Of a stretch of 39,464 nucleotides of DNA, positions 1-9,016 are shown in pieces. Every line of letters begins with the position of its first letter. The first letter of the stretch is position 1. The position numbers and the translations under genes are program-made. Source of the DNA: Candidatus Obscuribacter sp. (GTDB lineage Bacteria > Cyanobacteriota > Vampirovibrionia > Obscuribacterales > Obscuribacteraceae); contig JADYXR010000258.1 in assembly GCA_021772095.1 (NCBI GenBank), positions 1 to 39,464 on the forward strand, given 5' to 3'. The notes under the pieces were generated by a model that saw only the letters and a list, made by a program, of their open reading frames with translations, did not search any database and had not been told where the DNA came from.

Positions 1-333
1 ATACAGATTCAGACATTTAAGATCTAGTGACATTCAGCGACAGTCAAGCGGCAAATCTGTCTGACGCCAAGCGGCAAAAACCATTGTCGCTGATCAGTTG
101 CTGTTGATCAACTAATAAATGACCCGGTTTTGCGCTCAAAACTCGGTCGAAAGGCTCGTGAAAATGCTCAGCTTAAATTTACAGCCAATGTTATCGTTCC
201 AAGGTATGAACAGCTTTATCATCGATTGCTCAGTTTGAAAAACGTGGAGACGCGATGTGACTGATCCTCAGACCTGAGTAAAAAACGCAGAACGAATTTT
301 TTCCGCAAAGAGTCTACACTAGCCAGCTCCTGA
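1..333. other. Upstream region without a recognisable gene
   Basis: No credible coding frame was found before the catalase promoter. The reverse-strand frame at 219-443 has no ribosome-binding site and no family resemblance. The only structure seen is a short direct repeat of CAAGCGGCAAA at 45-55 and 68-78. Confidence 0.5.
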
Positions 334-362
334 TTGCTTTTCACAAAGTTAGTGTCTATATT
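334..362 (+). promoter_or_regulatory. Candidate sigma-70-type promoter of the catalase gene
   Basis: TTGCTT at 334-339 is followed by a 17-nt spacer and TATATT at 357-362. The -10 matches the consensus at five of six positions and the -35 at three. Transcription would start near 369, leaving a leader of about 100 nt before the GTG start at 471. No OxyR or PerR box was recognised by eye. Confidence 0.35.
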
Positions 363-470
363 CAAATCGCTGATGCCTAGTATTTTGTCGCACATTCCAG
401 TACCTTTTAACGACCGCAAAAGTCTAATACTTTCACGCGGCATTCAAGCCCATCGTTGTTGGAGTTTATT

Positions 471-2675
471 GTGCCAAATAAAAAAGTTGCTCAGCCGAAA
501 GCAAAAAGTACTAAGGCAAATCCGTCAAACACCGATAAGGACGTGCAGCTCGAGCAGTTCACGGAAGACGGCACCGATCAGTTTTTGACAAGCAATCAGG
601 GTGTCAGAGTAAACGACAATCAAAACTCTTTGAGAGCAGGCACGCGAGGACCGAGCCTTCTTGAAGACCACTTTTTGCGTGAGAAGCTAACTCACTTCGA
701 CCACGAAAGAATTCCAGAACGAGTCGTACACGCTCGTGGAGTCGGGGCGCACGGCATTTTTACAGCCAACGGTGTCGGCAGTCAGTATTGCAAAGCAGCG
801 TTTCTAAAGAAGGGTGCAGTAACTCCACTATTCACCCGCTTTTCAACTGTTGCAGGTTCAAGAGGATCGAGCGACCTGGCAAGAGATGTGCGAGGATTCG
901 CAACCAAGTTTTATACCGAAGAAGGCGTGTTCGACCTGGTCGGAAACAATATGCCGGTATTCTTTATTCAGGATGCCATCAAATTTCCTGATTTTGTTCA
1001 CGCTGTAAAACCAGAGCCGCACAACGAAATCCCGCAAGCACAATCGGCTCACGATACTTTCTGGGATTTCGTTTCAATCAACACCGAAGCGACACATATG
1101 GTGCTCTGGGCAATGAGCGATCGCGCACTGCCACGAAGCATGCGGATGATGGAAGGATTCGGCGTTCACACATTCAAATTGATCGATGATAAAAACAACG
1201 TACGTTTTGTCAACTTCCACTGGAAACCAAGATTGGGTGTGCATTCGCTCACATGGGACGAGTGTTTGAAAATCTCTGGCAAAGACCCGGATTTTCACAG
1301 ACGCGACTTATGGGATGCAATTGAAGATGGTGCGTTTCCTGAATACGATCTTGGCATGCAGGTAATCGAAACCAGTCGTGAATTTGAATTCGACTTTGAT
1401 CTTCTTGATCCAACTAAACTAGTGCCTGAAGAACTTGTTCCCGTGCAGCTTGTTGGCACAATGACGTTAAATCGCAATCCGGAAAATTTCTTCGCTGAGA
1501 CCGAACAAGTGGCATTTTGTATCAGTCATATTGTCCCGGGTCTCGATTTCACAAATGATCCACTACTGCAAGGTCGGCTCTTTTCGTATTTAGATACACA
1601 GTTGAAACGCCTAGGTGGACCGAACTTCCACGAGCTGCCGATTAACAAGTCGCTCGCGCCGGTCCACAACAATCAGCGTGATGGTCACATGCGTCAAACA
1701 ATCAACGCAGGTCGCACCAGCTACGAGCCCAACACCATATCTGGTGGCTGTCCTTTTCAGGCAGGAGCTGACGCCGGGGGATTTGTCAGTGTCAGAGAGG
1801 ATCTGGAGGGCTCGAAGATCAGAGACAGAAGTGAAAGTTTCATCGATCACTTCACTCAAGCCCGCATGTTTTACCTGAGCCAAACGGACGTCGAGAAACA
1901 GCACATTGTTGAGGCTTTCCAATTCGAGTTGTTGCACTGCACTGAAGACGCAATCAAAGAGCGAGTTATCGGAGTCTTGCAAAACGTTGATAAAGATTTG
2001 GCGAAAATGGTGGCAGTTGGGCTCGGAATTAAAACGCCAGTCAAGATTGAATTGCCGCTCAACCGACAATTTCCTGCTGACGCCGACGTGGCGAAATATC
2101 AGCCAAAATCCGCTGCCGATCTGGATGTTCAGACCAGCAAAGCACTCAGCATTTTGGCTAATCCAGTGCCGATCACTCAAACTTTGAAGATTGCGATGAT
2201 GATTGCAGATGGATTTGATTCGGCTGCTTTCAAGGCGAGTACCAATGCTCTGTTAGCCGCTGGTGCATCACCGAAGGTTGTGGCGCCAACGGGCGGAACT
2301 GTCAAAGGTGATGATGGAGAAGAAGTCGTCGTTGATTTCGCGCTACCTGCGACTGGTTCTGTACTCTTTGATGCCTTGATTGTCGGTGGGGGACCTAAGT
2401 CTCTTGCCGCATTATCGAAAGATGCAAAAGCTAAGCTCTTCATTTTAGAAACATACAGGCACTTCAAACCGATTGGTGTGGAAGGTCCGGATGCATCTGC
2501 CAGTGTCGCTAAGATTCTGCAGACCTGCGTTCCTGCAGGAGAGGCAGAAGCTCTGCTGAGTGATGAAAATGGAATTTGTGATACCGCCAAGAAAGGCGGA
2601 AACGCTAGTTTTACAAAGGCACTTGGAGAGCTTAGATTCTGGGCAAGACCTTTTGCCGAAGACATCACCGTCTGA
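471..2675 (+). CDS. katE: Large-subunit catalase (HPII/KatE type)
   Basis: Haem catalase, converting two H2O2 to water and O2 in the cytoplasm. The GTG at 471 is chosen because GGAG (461-464) lies 6 nt before it; an in-frame TTG at 456 has no such site. The product has 734 residues, close to the ~750 of E. coli HPII and longer than the ~480-residue small-subunit catalases. The distal haem histidine is in RVVHARG (His87), and the catalytic asparagine is in the VGNNMPVFF motif (Asn160, the same 73-residue spacing as in HPII). RLFSYLDTQLKRLG carries the proximal haem-ligand tyrosine. Residues from about 570 form the flavodoxin/DJ-1-like C-terminal domain typical of large catalases, here ending in LRFWARPF. 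The N-terminal 25 residues are a Lys-rich low-complexity extension. The gene stands alone with its own terminator. Family assignment is firm; the physiological trigger is unknown. Confidence 0.95.
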   Translation: MPNKKVAQPKAKSTKANPSNTDKDVQLEQFTEDGTDQFLTSNQGVRVNDNQNSLRAGTRGPSLLEDHFLREKLTHFDHERIPERVVHARGVGAHGIFTANGVGSQYCKAAFLKKGAVTPLFTRFSTVAGSRGSSDLARDVRGFATKFYTEEGVFDLVGNNMPVFFIQDAIKFPDFVHAVKPEPHNEIPQAQSAHDTFWDFVSINTEATHMVLWAMSDRALPRSMRMMEGFGVHTFKLIDDKNNVRFVNFHWKPRLGVHSLTWDECLKISGKDPDFHRRDLWDAIEDGAFPEYDLGMQVIETSREFEFDFDLLDPTKLVPEELVPVQLVGTMTLNRNPENFFAETEQVAFCISHIVPGLDFTNDPLLQGRLFSYLDTQLKRLGGPNFHELPINKSLAPVHNNQRDGHMRQTINAGRTSYEPNTISGGCPFQAGADAGGFVSVREDLEGSKIRDRSESFIDHFTQARMFYLSQTDVEKQHIVEAFQFELLHCTEDAIKERVIGVLQNVDKDLAKMVAVGLGIKTPVKIELPLNRQFPADADVAKYQPKSAADLDVQTSKALSILANPVPITQTLKIAMMIADGFDSAAFKASTNALLAAGASPKVVAPTGGTVKGDDGEEVVVDFALPATGSVLFDALIVGGGPKSLAALSKDAKAKLFILETYRHFKPIGVEGPDASASVAKILQTCVPAGEAEALLSDENGICDTAKKGGNASFTKALGELRFWARPFAEDITV

Positions 2676-2699
2676 TTGACCTCGGTGCGCTTTTAATTG

Positions 2700-2741
2700 A
2701 TCGTCTTCCAGAGTCGCCGTTCAGGCATTTTGGAAGACGAT
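2700..2741 (+). terminator. Rho-independent-like terminator after the catalase
   Basis: A perfect 11-bp inverted repeat (ATCGTCTTCCA and its complement) encloses a 20-nt loop and is followed by TTGTTTTG. It begins 24 nt after the catalase stop. The T-tract is interrupted and the loop is long, so efficiency is uncertain. Confidence 0.65.
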
Positions 2742-2816
2742 TTGTTTTGCGTGTCCGAGCGTTTCCAAGCTTCGCTTCAGCTTCTTCAAGACTGAATCAA
2801 CACCAGGGCTGAGGTT

Positions 2817-4574
2817 TTAGTTCGAACTCGGTGTGCTTGGTTGTTCTCGGTTCTCGAGTTCCTTCAAATGTTCTTTCGCTTTTGCGGCGCGAGGATCTTC
2901 TGCAGGACAGTTGTTCAAGAATTGGTGCAGCTCTGCAATGGCTCCGGCGCGATCGCCATTTTGCTCCATTGCTCTGCTGAGCAGCCACCGTCCATTTGCA
3001 TCTTTTGGAGCGAACTTAACTGCCTCTTTGTAGGACTCAACAGCGGGACCAACAAATCCTCTGACGAGCAAAACGGAACCAAGGGTGGTGTGTGCAGTTG
3101 CTGATTTTTGATTTAGTTTGACTGCTTCTTTTGCTTGAGCTAATGCTTGATCGATGTCGCCGCTCTTCAAAAGCGTGATACTAAGCCGTTCTCGAAGTTC
3201 GGAATTGCCTGGATAAAGATCGACTGCCTCTTCAATGTATCGAACTGCCTCGTCTGTTTTTCCAGCGGCTAATGATTTTGTCGAAAGAGTTTTGAGTACT
3301 GAAACATCTTTGGGGTTGAGCCGGTATGCGGTGTTGAGCTCTTCCAAGCTTCCTGCTTTATCACCGATCTTGTCCAAAATGCGGGCGTGGTTAATGTGGA
3401 AAAGCTCATCGGTAGGTCGTGCAGCGATGGCTTTTTTATACATCTCGGAAGCTGATTTCCAGTCGTCCTTCATTGTCAACGCCGCACCGTAGTCGGCAAG
3501 GGCGTCCGCGTATTTGGGATCAGCTGCGATCGCCAGTTTGTATTGTTCCAGTGCGTCATCTGTTTTGCCTTCGGCTATCAGATTGCTGGCTTTCAGGTAT
3601 GAGCCTTCTGCTGAAAGAAACGAATTAACCGATGCAGGTAAATTTGCGACGCGCTCCGCCGGTGGTGCTCCGAGAACAAGCGAAGTTCCACTCCATGTTG
3701 ATTTCATCGCGGGGATTTGTTTCTTCTTGAAGCCGGCGGTTGCGGTTTCGGAAGCGGTCTTATCTTTGGCGATTGCGAAGGCTTTGTCCAGTGAAATCAG
3801 CCCACCTTCCTGGCGCAGAGCGCTAGTTAAATTTTTGGAGAAGGCGCTGCTCCATGTGATTTCATTTGGTTGGCTGGACGACATAATTATGAAGCCGTTG
3901 CCCATCACAACCTTGCTGAGATCGAGGTTGTAACTTTGCGGACCGAGTGACTTGGAACCGGAATCCAAGCCTGCGGCACCGCTGTATGCCGATTGCAAAA
4001 TCAGGACGATACGATCACTCTTAACGTTCTCTTTCAGCTGAGTCATCAGCGTTTGCATCGAAATGCAGGTGCCATAAATATTGTCGAGCGCACAATCATA
4101 TGCGCATAGATAAGTGTTGCCATCGGTTGTTGGAAACGCGCTTGTCGCGATATAGACAACCACGAGATCGTCGGGACCGACACCATTTCCGAGAAAACTT
4201 GGACCGAGCGCTGTCATGATATTTTGTCTTGAGGCGTTGGCGTCAAGCAAGACTTTAACGTGATTGCGATCGAAACGTCCGCCGTTTGGATCGACTAGAT
4301 ATTCGCTGAATTCTTTGGCGGACTGCGCCATGTCTGCGGCTTCGGCACCGCCTGGAGCGAGGCGGCCCTCGCGAAACTTGGAGGCACCAATGACGACCGC
4401 CCATTTTTGTCTGACCAAACGGTTGGTGCCACGAGCGTTCGGATTCAGATCTTGGATTTTGGTGAACTCAATACCGGGCACTGCCGATGGTGTCGGCACG
4501 CTTGCGTCTTGTGCAAATGCCGGTGCAATCATTGAAGTGGCAATCAGGGCGCTGAGCCAGTTACGATGACGCAT
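2817..4574 (-). CDS. Secreted caspase-fold (peptidase C14-like) protein with TPR repeats, catalytically dead
   Basis: 585 residues. ATG at 4574 is preceded by GAGGGT seven nt upstream. Residues 1-21 form a signal peptide ending AFA, so the protein is exported. Residues about 55-300 follow the caspase/metacaspase order: WAVVIGASKF strand, LLDANASRQNI, VVVYIATSAFP strand, CAYD, and the ILQSAYSGAA strand. Where active homologues have a Ser-His-Gly loop this protein has Ser145-Ala146, and where they have Asp-x-Cys-x-Ser-Gly it has Gln194-Ser-Ala196-Tyr-Ser-Gly. Both members of the His/Cys dyad are therefore replaced. Residues about 318-575 contain at least six TPR-like units (A.A..DPKYADAL and similar). 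Such proteins probably act as scaffolds or ligand binders. The upstream gene in the same direction ends 116 nt before this start and carries DUF4384, a domain often fused to bacterial caspase-like proteins. The fold call is strong; the role is unknown. Confidence 0.8.
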   Translation of the reverse strand: MRHRNWLSALIATSMIAPAFAQDASVPTPSAVPGIEFTKIQDLNPNARGTNRLVRQKWAVVIGASKFREGRLAPGGAEAADMAQSAKEFSEYLVDPNGGRFDRNHVKVLLDANASRQNIMTALGPSFLGNGVGPDDLVVVYIATSAFPTTDGNTYLCAYDCALDNIYGTCISMQTLMTQLKENVKSDRIVLILQSAYSGAAGLDSGSKSLGPQSYNLDLSKVVMGNGFIIMSSSQPNEITWSSAFSKNLTSALRQEGGLISLDKAFAIAKDKTASETATAGFKKKQIPAMKSTWSGTSLVLGAPPAERVANLPASVNSFLSAEGSYLKASNLIAEGKTDDALEQYKLAIAADPKYADALADYGAALTMKDDWKSASEMYKKAIAARPTDELFHINHARILDKIGDKAGSLEELNTAYRLNPKDVSVLKTLSTKSLAAGKTDEAVRYIEEAVDLYPGNSELRERLSITLLKSGDIDQALAQAKEAVKLNQKSATAHTTLGSVLLVRGFVGPAVESYKEAVKFAPKDANGRWLLSRAMEQNGDRAGAIAELHQFLNNCPAEDPRAAKAKEHLKELENREQPSTPSSN

Positions 4575-4690
4575 TAATTCACCCTCGATTTTAACGTTGC
4601 TTGAAGATTGGCCGCTGTCGAATGTTCTTTACTTGAGTTTTTATAAACCTGAAAGGTCGTCGATTTGACACGCATCAGACCAACCTCAGT

Positions 4691-6430
4691 TTATTTGCCG
4701 TGCATAAGTTGGATACTTGCCGACACCATGCGGGCTCCGGTGCCGTGACCCATGAGTCTTACGAGACTGCTCTCATCGGTTTTATGCAGCTGTGCCACCG
4801 CGGAAAAATCGTCGGGAATTAACGTCGGCGCAGGATCATCCCACGACAACTTCATTCGTGTCGGGCATAAGTCTTTAGCACCGGATTCGTCCGGCGAAAC
4901 AAACGCTGTTAGCGTGCGATTCTTCAACGACTCTGGAGTAACGTCTACTTGTTCGTTCGCGAAAACTAAACCAAGTTGTTCTGTGCCAGGGTGATCGTCG
5001 AACTGCATCCATCCTTCTGAAGGAATTGGATAGTCCTGACCTTTTTTTAAATGATTATGCATGCCGTACTGTTTATTCGGAAACAGCACATCACTTTTCC
5101 CGGTGGTGCCAGCTTGCATAACTAGATAGGCGAAGCCGTCGCTGCCCGGTATCAGGTGGAATCTGATTGCGTCGCCGGACTTGAACGCCATCTTGTTGTT
5201 GCAACGATAAGTCTTACCGTCTCTGTTTAATTCGATCCAGAAATTGATCTGGGGCGGAGCCAACGAGGCGATTTTGTTTTTGAATTCGGTTGGTTCTGGC
5301 TTAGGCGGAATCACTGCTACCACAGGTTTCTTGGCGGCGTCTTCGCTGCTCGCGATATCCGTGCCCGAGTACTCTTCTTTTGATGCCACCACAGGTAGTT
5401 TGCCACTGGCTACCACAACTTTTGGATCGAGCGCGGCGATGTTTCTATCTATCCAGGTGGTGACGAAAGTCAGGTCATCCGGCTTGAACTGTCCTTCTTC
5501 AAACAGAAGGTGTTCGGAATTCTTGCTGAATACCATTTGTCGATTCGCTGTGTTGAGTCTCTCGAAAAGCTTCCATGTTCCAGCCGGGCGAATTAGTTTG
5601 TCATTGGTTCCTTGTACAAAAAGAACTGGTGTCTTTTTGACGAGGTCGGCTGCGGCCAAATTACCACTCATGAATTTATCGAGTTGCACAAATTCTTTCA
5701 AAGAAAAGTCGGTGCGCATCAGCGGATCTTTAGTCCATTCCGCTCTCACATCATCTTTCGCTGAAATTTTTTGCACCGCACCCAATGCGGCGTTGTGCAC
5801 CTTCTTATCGTAGCCACCAAATATGGTGTTGACTGCACCTTTGAGGCCGACTTTGGTTTCGCCACTACTAAGTCCGTAACGATCGCGCGCGGGCACTGAC
5901 GCGATTAGACCATCGATCAGTTCGGGATAAAAGGCGGTCGCTCGAAGAGCCAGTGCTCCACCCATCGATTCGCCGAGAATCACCACCGGCAGACCGGGAT
6001 GGTTTTTGTGAATCGTCTCCAGGACAATCTTTATATCGACGAGGCAGCCGTCAAAGTCCAGGCTCGAGTTAGTTGATTTGGTGTCTTTGAGCTCGCCGAA
6101 TCCTCGAAGATCCATGGCGTAGACCGCGACGCCGTCTTTTGCCATCTCTTTTCCGAACGCGGCAAAACAGCCTTTATGCAAGCTGAACCCGTGAATGCAA
6201 AGCATCGCAGCGCGGGGCTTTTCGGTCGGGAGCCAGGAAATACACTTGATGTCCTGGGGCGCCACTGTCGGTGCGCGCAGAGATTTAGCGCCTGTTTCGG
6301 AGCTCTCAACCGGCGCTTTTAATGTTTCTTCTTCGGAAACTGTGCCTTGTGAACGTGCCTGGAGAGGCACAGACAAGCTCAGTGCTAACACCGCGGTCAG
6401 TGCAAATTGTTTGTTTTTCAAAGAGTTCAT
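4691..6430 (-). CDS. Exported alpha/beta hydrolase (S33/monoacylglycerol-lipase-like) fused to DUF4384
   Basis: 579 residues with an N-terminal signal peptide (LTAVLALSLSVPLQARS). Residues about 60-330 are an alpha/beta hydrolase of the Hydrolase_4 group. They show the oxyanion region MLCIHGF, nucleophile elbow GESMGG (Ser155), Asp277 in GTNDKLI and His307 in NSEHLLF, so the Ser-Asp-His triad is complete. Residues about 335-390 are a Pro/Ala/Lys-rich linker. Residues about 395-495 match DUF4384 (INFWIELNRDGKTYR, VLFPNKQ, YPIPSEGW, GTEQLGLVFAN). The substrate cannot be read from the sequence; lipid esters are typical of this group. The ATG at 6430 has only a weak ribosome-binding site. The caspase-like gene follows in the same direction after 116 nt, so co-transcription is possible. 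DUF4384 is normally seen attached to caspase or kinase domains; its attachment to a lipase-like enzyme here is uncommon in my knowledge. Confidence 0.82.
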   Translation of the reverse strand: MNSLKNKQFALTAVLALSLSVPLQARSQGTVSEEETLKAPVESSETGAKSLRAPTVAPQDIKCISWLPTEKPRAAMLCIHGFSLHKGCFAAFGKEMAKDGVAVYAMDLRGFGELKDTKSTNSSLDFDGCLVDIKIVLETIHKNHPGLPVVILGESMGGALALRATAFYPELIDGLIASVPARDRYGLSSGETKVGLKGAVNTIFGGYDKKVHNAALGAVQKISAKDDVRAEWTKDPLMRTDFSLKEFVQLDKFMSGNLAAADLVKKTPVLFVQGTNDKLIRPAGTWKLFERLNTANRQMVFSKNSEHLLFEEGQFKPDDLTFVTTWIDRNIAALDPKVVVASGKLPVVASKEEYSGTDIASSEDAAKKPVVAVIPPKPEPTEFKNKIASLAPPQINFWIELNRDGKTYRCNNKMAFKSGDAIRFHLIPGSDGFAYLVMQAGTTGKSDVLFPNKQYGMHNHLKKGQDYPIPSEGWMQFDDHPGTEQLGLVFANEQVDVTPESLKNRTLTAFVSPDESGAKDLCPTRMKLSWDDPAPTLIPDDFSAVAQLHKTDESSLVRLMGHGTGARMVSASIQLMHGK

Positions 6431-6649
6431 GTCTGTTCAACTTCTGCGATCAAAGTCTCAGAGCCTTCCACGAAGCTTCAAGTATACAGTATATGACAAT
6501 GCCAGAAAGTCGAAACCAACCGTCCCGTCTGAATTGTGACGGTCAATTTGGATGAATAAGCGCGAACCTTAAAGCGCTCTTAACCGAGTGCAGGTGATGA
6601 TTGTCGTAACAAATGAAAGAAGAAAAGAATAAAGGAAAAATAAAAACGA

Positions 6650-7630
6650 ATGAGAACGATCGTACCTGATCAGTGGAACATCCCTCCTCAGATGCGCGAC
6701 CGTTTCGGCGACAGCGCCGGACGTCAACGGGCAATGAACGCCGACGGGCATCTGTTGCTCGTCTTGCACGAGCCGCCCAGCCCGAATAACAAAGACCGAA
6801 ACGGCCGCATCTTGTGGCGTGATCCTGCCGGGATCTGGGCGTGGAACCTGGATGGCAGTGCAAGTCAGCTGCTGAAGAAGCACGTTGGCGAATACGCAGA
6901 ACTTGCCGAGCACTATGAAAACGAGGTCCAGGCGGCATCCGGTGCCGATGACTATTTCGCAATTCTGCAAGCGATTTCACCGCTGCATAGAAGCAGTCGC
7001 AACCTGCACGCCGCACTGCAACAAGCTCGTGACATGATTCCCGATGACCGAGAAATCATCGCCGCGCGAGACGCTGCTGGAGACGTGGAAAGAGCGTTCG
7101 AGCTGTTGTATGTCGACGCCAAGAATGGTCTCGATTACACGGTCGCGCAGAAAACCGAGGTGCAGTCTCAACGCTCGTACGAAATGGCAGTCAGTGCGCA
7201 TCGGCTCAACGTGCTAGCTTCGGTATTCTTTCCGGTCACGGCGCTCAGTTCGATCTTCGCGATGAATTACTCACTCGGTCCTGAATCAGTGGTGAATACG
7301 TCGCTGTTCTGGTGTGTGGTCGGTGTCGGTTCGCTCGCCGGACTTGTGCTCAGTAAAACGATTGTTCAGCAAGCTCCGATCGATCCAGCGGCGAATGAGA
7401 GTTCAAAACGAAAACCAGAGACCGCAGCGAAACAAGTGATCGCGACGAAATCGGTAAGCGCAACGAAATCAGCAACCGGATCGAATAAAGCAACAAATGG
7501 AAAGAATCCGACAAGCGGAACGAAATCAGTCAGCGTGAATAAAACGATGAACGGATCAAAATCAGGATCCGGAATAAAACAGGCGAAGCAGAATTTGCAA
7601 AAATTGCGCGCTGAAAACAATGCAAGCTGA
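6650..7630 (+). CDS. CorA-like divalent-cation transporter family protein with AMN instead of GMN
   Basis: 326 residues. The first ~185 residues are a mostly helical cytoplasmic domain, including the coiled-coil stretch LSAHRLNVL-like before the membrane. Two membrane helices follow at about 188-204 and 219-238, the CorA C-terminal arrangement. The invariant Gly-Met-Asn selectivity motif at the end of the first helix reads AMN (204-206) in SSIFAMNY. After the second helix a tail of about 80 residues is rich in Lys, Ser, Thr and Asn and repeats short units such as GTKSVSVNK and ATKSATGSNK. Typical CorA proteins end soon after the second helix with a short basic tail. ATG at 6650 has AAGGA about 13 nt upstream, a rather long spacing. 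The gene ends 8 nt from the stop of the convergent zinc-ribbon gene. Mg2+ transport is possible but not certain given the altered motif. Confidence 0.7.
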   Translation: MRTIVPDQWNIPPQMRDRFGDSAGRQRAMNADGHLLLVLHEPPSPNNKDRNGRILWRDPAGIWAWNLDGSASQLLKKHVGEYAELAEHYENEVQAASGADDYFAILQAISPLHRSSRNLHAALQQARDMIPDDREIIAARDAAGDVERAFELLYVDAKNGLDYTVAQKTEVQSQRSYEMAVSAHRLNVLASVFFPVTALSSIFAMNYSLGPESVVNTSLFWCVVGVGSLAGLVLSKTIVQQAPIDPAANESSKRKPETAAKQVIATKSVSATKSATGSNKATNGKNPTSGTKSVSVNKTMNGSKSGSGIKQAKQNLQKLRAENNAS

Positions 7631-7638
7631 TCGTCGCG

Positions 7639-8787
7639 CTAGTACTGAGTTTGGCCTTGATACCAAATAATCAGTGCAGCAACAATTGCGATAATCGTTA
7701 GAACCAATAATGTGATTTTTATCCAGCTATACGGCCGCTCGCCTTGCACTTCTCCGGTCCGCGCGTTGACAACGAGTTGGAACAGTTTGTTGTGGAGATG
7801 ATATGCACCGACATAAACCGGAAGCAAAATGTGCTTAAAAGTGATGGCTGAATAATTGGTGTCAACTTCGAAGACCCGCTGCTCATCGCCCCCGATATCG
7901 CGTCGCACATCGGATTGTATCACTGCTGAAGTATACAATTTTGCTTGTTCGAAACCATCGGCCACACCGGTTTCATATCGCTGTGCCAAGTAGCCAGCGA
8001 GGAATGACGGATCATAGACTTTTAGTTCTGAAAGATCCCACGGCTCCAACTGCTCGAGGTGATCTTTGCGAAGCGATTTCGTTCCTGACACCAAAACATC
8101 ATCGAACCATCTGGATAGCGATCCGCTCACCAGGTGCCAGCTCGTGCGTTGTACCTGACGCGAACTTTGCACAGATTTTCCTTCAGAATCTACTTCCGTG
8201 TAGTATTCGGTTTCGTAGTAATAGTCGCCGCGTTGACCTGAGTAATGCGTATTTGTGTACGCATCATAAGTCCAAAATGGCACATACATTCCGGATATTT
8301 CGCCAGTAACAGCGAATCGTTTCAAATCGTTGGGGGCGAGCCACCGCGATGATATCCATCTCTGAATAGCGCCTGCCGCCTCGTCCTTCGCGAGTCGAAA
8401 CGGAAGAACCGCCTCCGGACAAAGAATAGGATCCGGCACCTTAGGTTGAGCGACAATTGGTGCACCACAAAAACCGCATTTGCCGGCGACTTGAGGTGGT
8501 TGGAAAATTACCTGCGCACCGCAGCTAGTGCAGGCCACTTCAAGCGCATTTGGTGCGAGTGCTTGCAACTGATCGGGGCGCAGTTGAAGATACTTTTCAT
8601 AGCTCTGCTCGACGATTTCTTCTTTGCTTTCCGGTATGCGCTCTTGATGTTCGCAGAATGGGCAAGTCAAAGCACCATTTTTCGGTTCAAACAACAAATC
8701 GGCACCACAACCCGGGCACTTATAGCGTCGCACCTTGTCTTGCGATAGTGTCGTTGGCGTTTTAGTGAGGTCGTCAGGAGTCGGCAA
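7639..8787 (-). CDS. Double zinc-ribbon protein with C-terminal membrane anchor
   Basis: 382 residues. Two zinc ribbons are visible: Cys24/Cys27 with Cys42/Cys45 (CPGC, CPFC), and Cys86/Cys89 with Cys104/Cys107 (CTSC, CGFC). The middle, residues about 115-340, is a family-conserved region found in proteins annotated as TFIIB-type zinc-ribbon or PriA-like but without helicase motifs; it contains MYVPFWTYDAY and HLVSGSL. A single membrane helix lies near the end (about 353-375, ITLLVLTIIAIVAALIIW). No enzymatic motif is seen. The start is a TTG with a weak GGA upstream, so the exact N-terminus is uncertain; the first zinc ribbon begins only at residue 24. The function is unknown; it could be a membrane-associated quality-control or regulatory protein. 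Confidence 0.75.
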   Translation of the reverse strand: MPTPDDLTKTPTTLSQDKVRRYKCPGCGADLLFEPKNGALTCPFCEHQERIPESKEEIVEQSYEKYLQLRPDQLQALAPNALEVACTSCGAQVIFQPPQVAGKCGFCGAPIVAQPKVPDPILCPEAVLPFRLAKDEAAGAIQRWISSRWLAPNDLKRFAVTGEISGMYVPFWTYDAYTNTHYSGQRGDYYYETEYYTEVDSEGKSVQSSRQVQRTSWHLVSGSLSRWFDDVLVSGTKSLRKDHLEQLEPWDLSELKVYDPSFLAGYLAQRYETGVADGFEQAKLYTSAVIQSDVRRDIGGDEQRVFEVDTNYSAITFKHILLPVYVGAYHLHNKLFQLVVNARTGEVQGERPYSWIKITLLVLTIIAIVAALIIWYQGQTQY

Positions 8788-8824
8788 TTGCTACTAGTTC
8801 CACATCGCGAATTGAGCTTGTCGG

Positions 8825-8833
8825 ATTATCTCA
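8825..8833 (-). promoter_or_regulatory. Candidate extended -10 promoter for the zinc-ribbon gene
   Basis: On the minus strand TGAGATAAT fits an extended -10 (TG, one base, then GATAAT, five of six consensus positions). No good -35 precedes it. It lies about 38 nt before the TTG start at 8787, suggesting a short leader. Confidence 0.3.
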
Positions 8834-8966
8834 CAGGAAGTAAGAAAACTAGTATTTCCCCCTTTGTGTGCTGCTTGTTCTGTTAACTAGAATTGGCCAG
8901 CTGTTCGCGTCGGGCAAACGACGACGTCGTCAAACCGGACGCAAAGGACGGGCGTGGACAATAGAC

Positions 8967-8981
8967 AATCGCTGAGCGATT
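8967..8981 (-). terminator. Small stem-loop downstream of the serpin-like gene
   Basis: AATCGC and GCGATT form a 6-bp stem with a 3-nt loop 36 nt beyond the stop at 9017. No T-tract follows on the minus strand, so this may be an mRNA 3' structure, not a true terminator. Confidence 0.3.
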
Positions 8982-9016
8982 CGGGTTCGGTTATAAATCT
9001 CGCACGCCTCGAACTT

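Noticed and set aside
1611..2668. Long reverse-strand frames inside the catalase gene
   Set aside because: They mirror the codon structure of the well-supported catalase, lack ribosome-binding sites and resemble no family.
6613..6669. 18-codon Lys-rich frame overlapping the CorA-like start
   Set aside because: It overlaps the purine-rich ribosome-binding region and has no Shine-Dalgarno of its own; likely chance.
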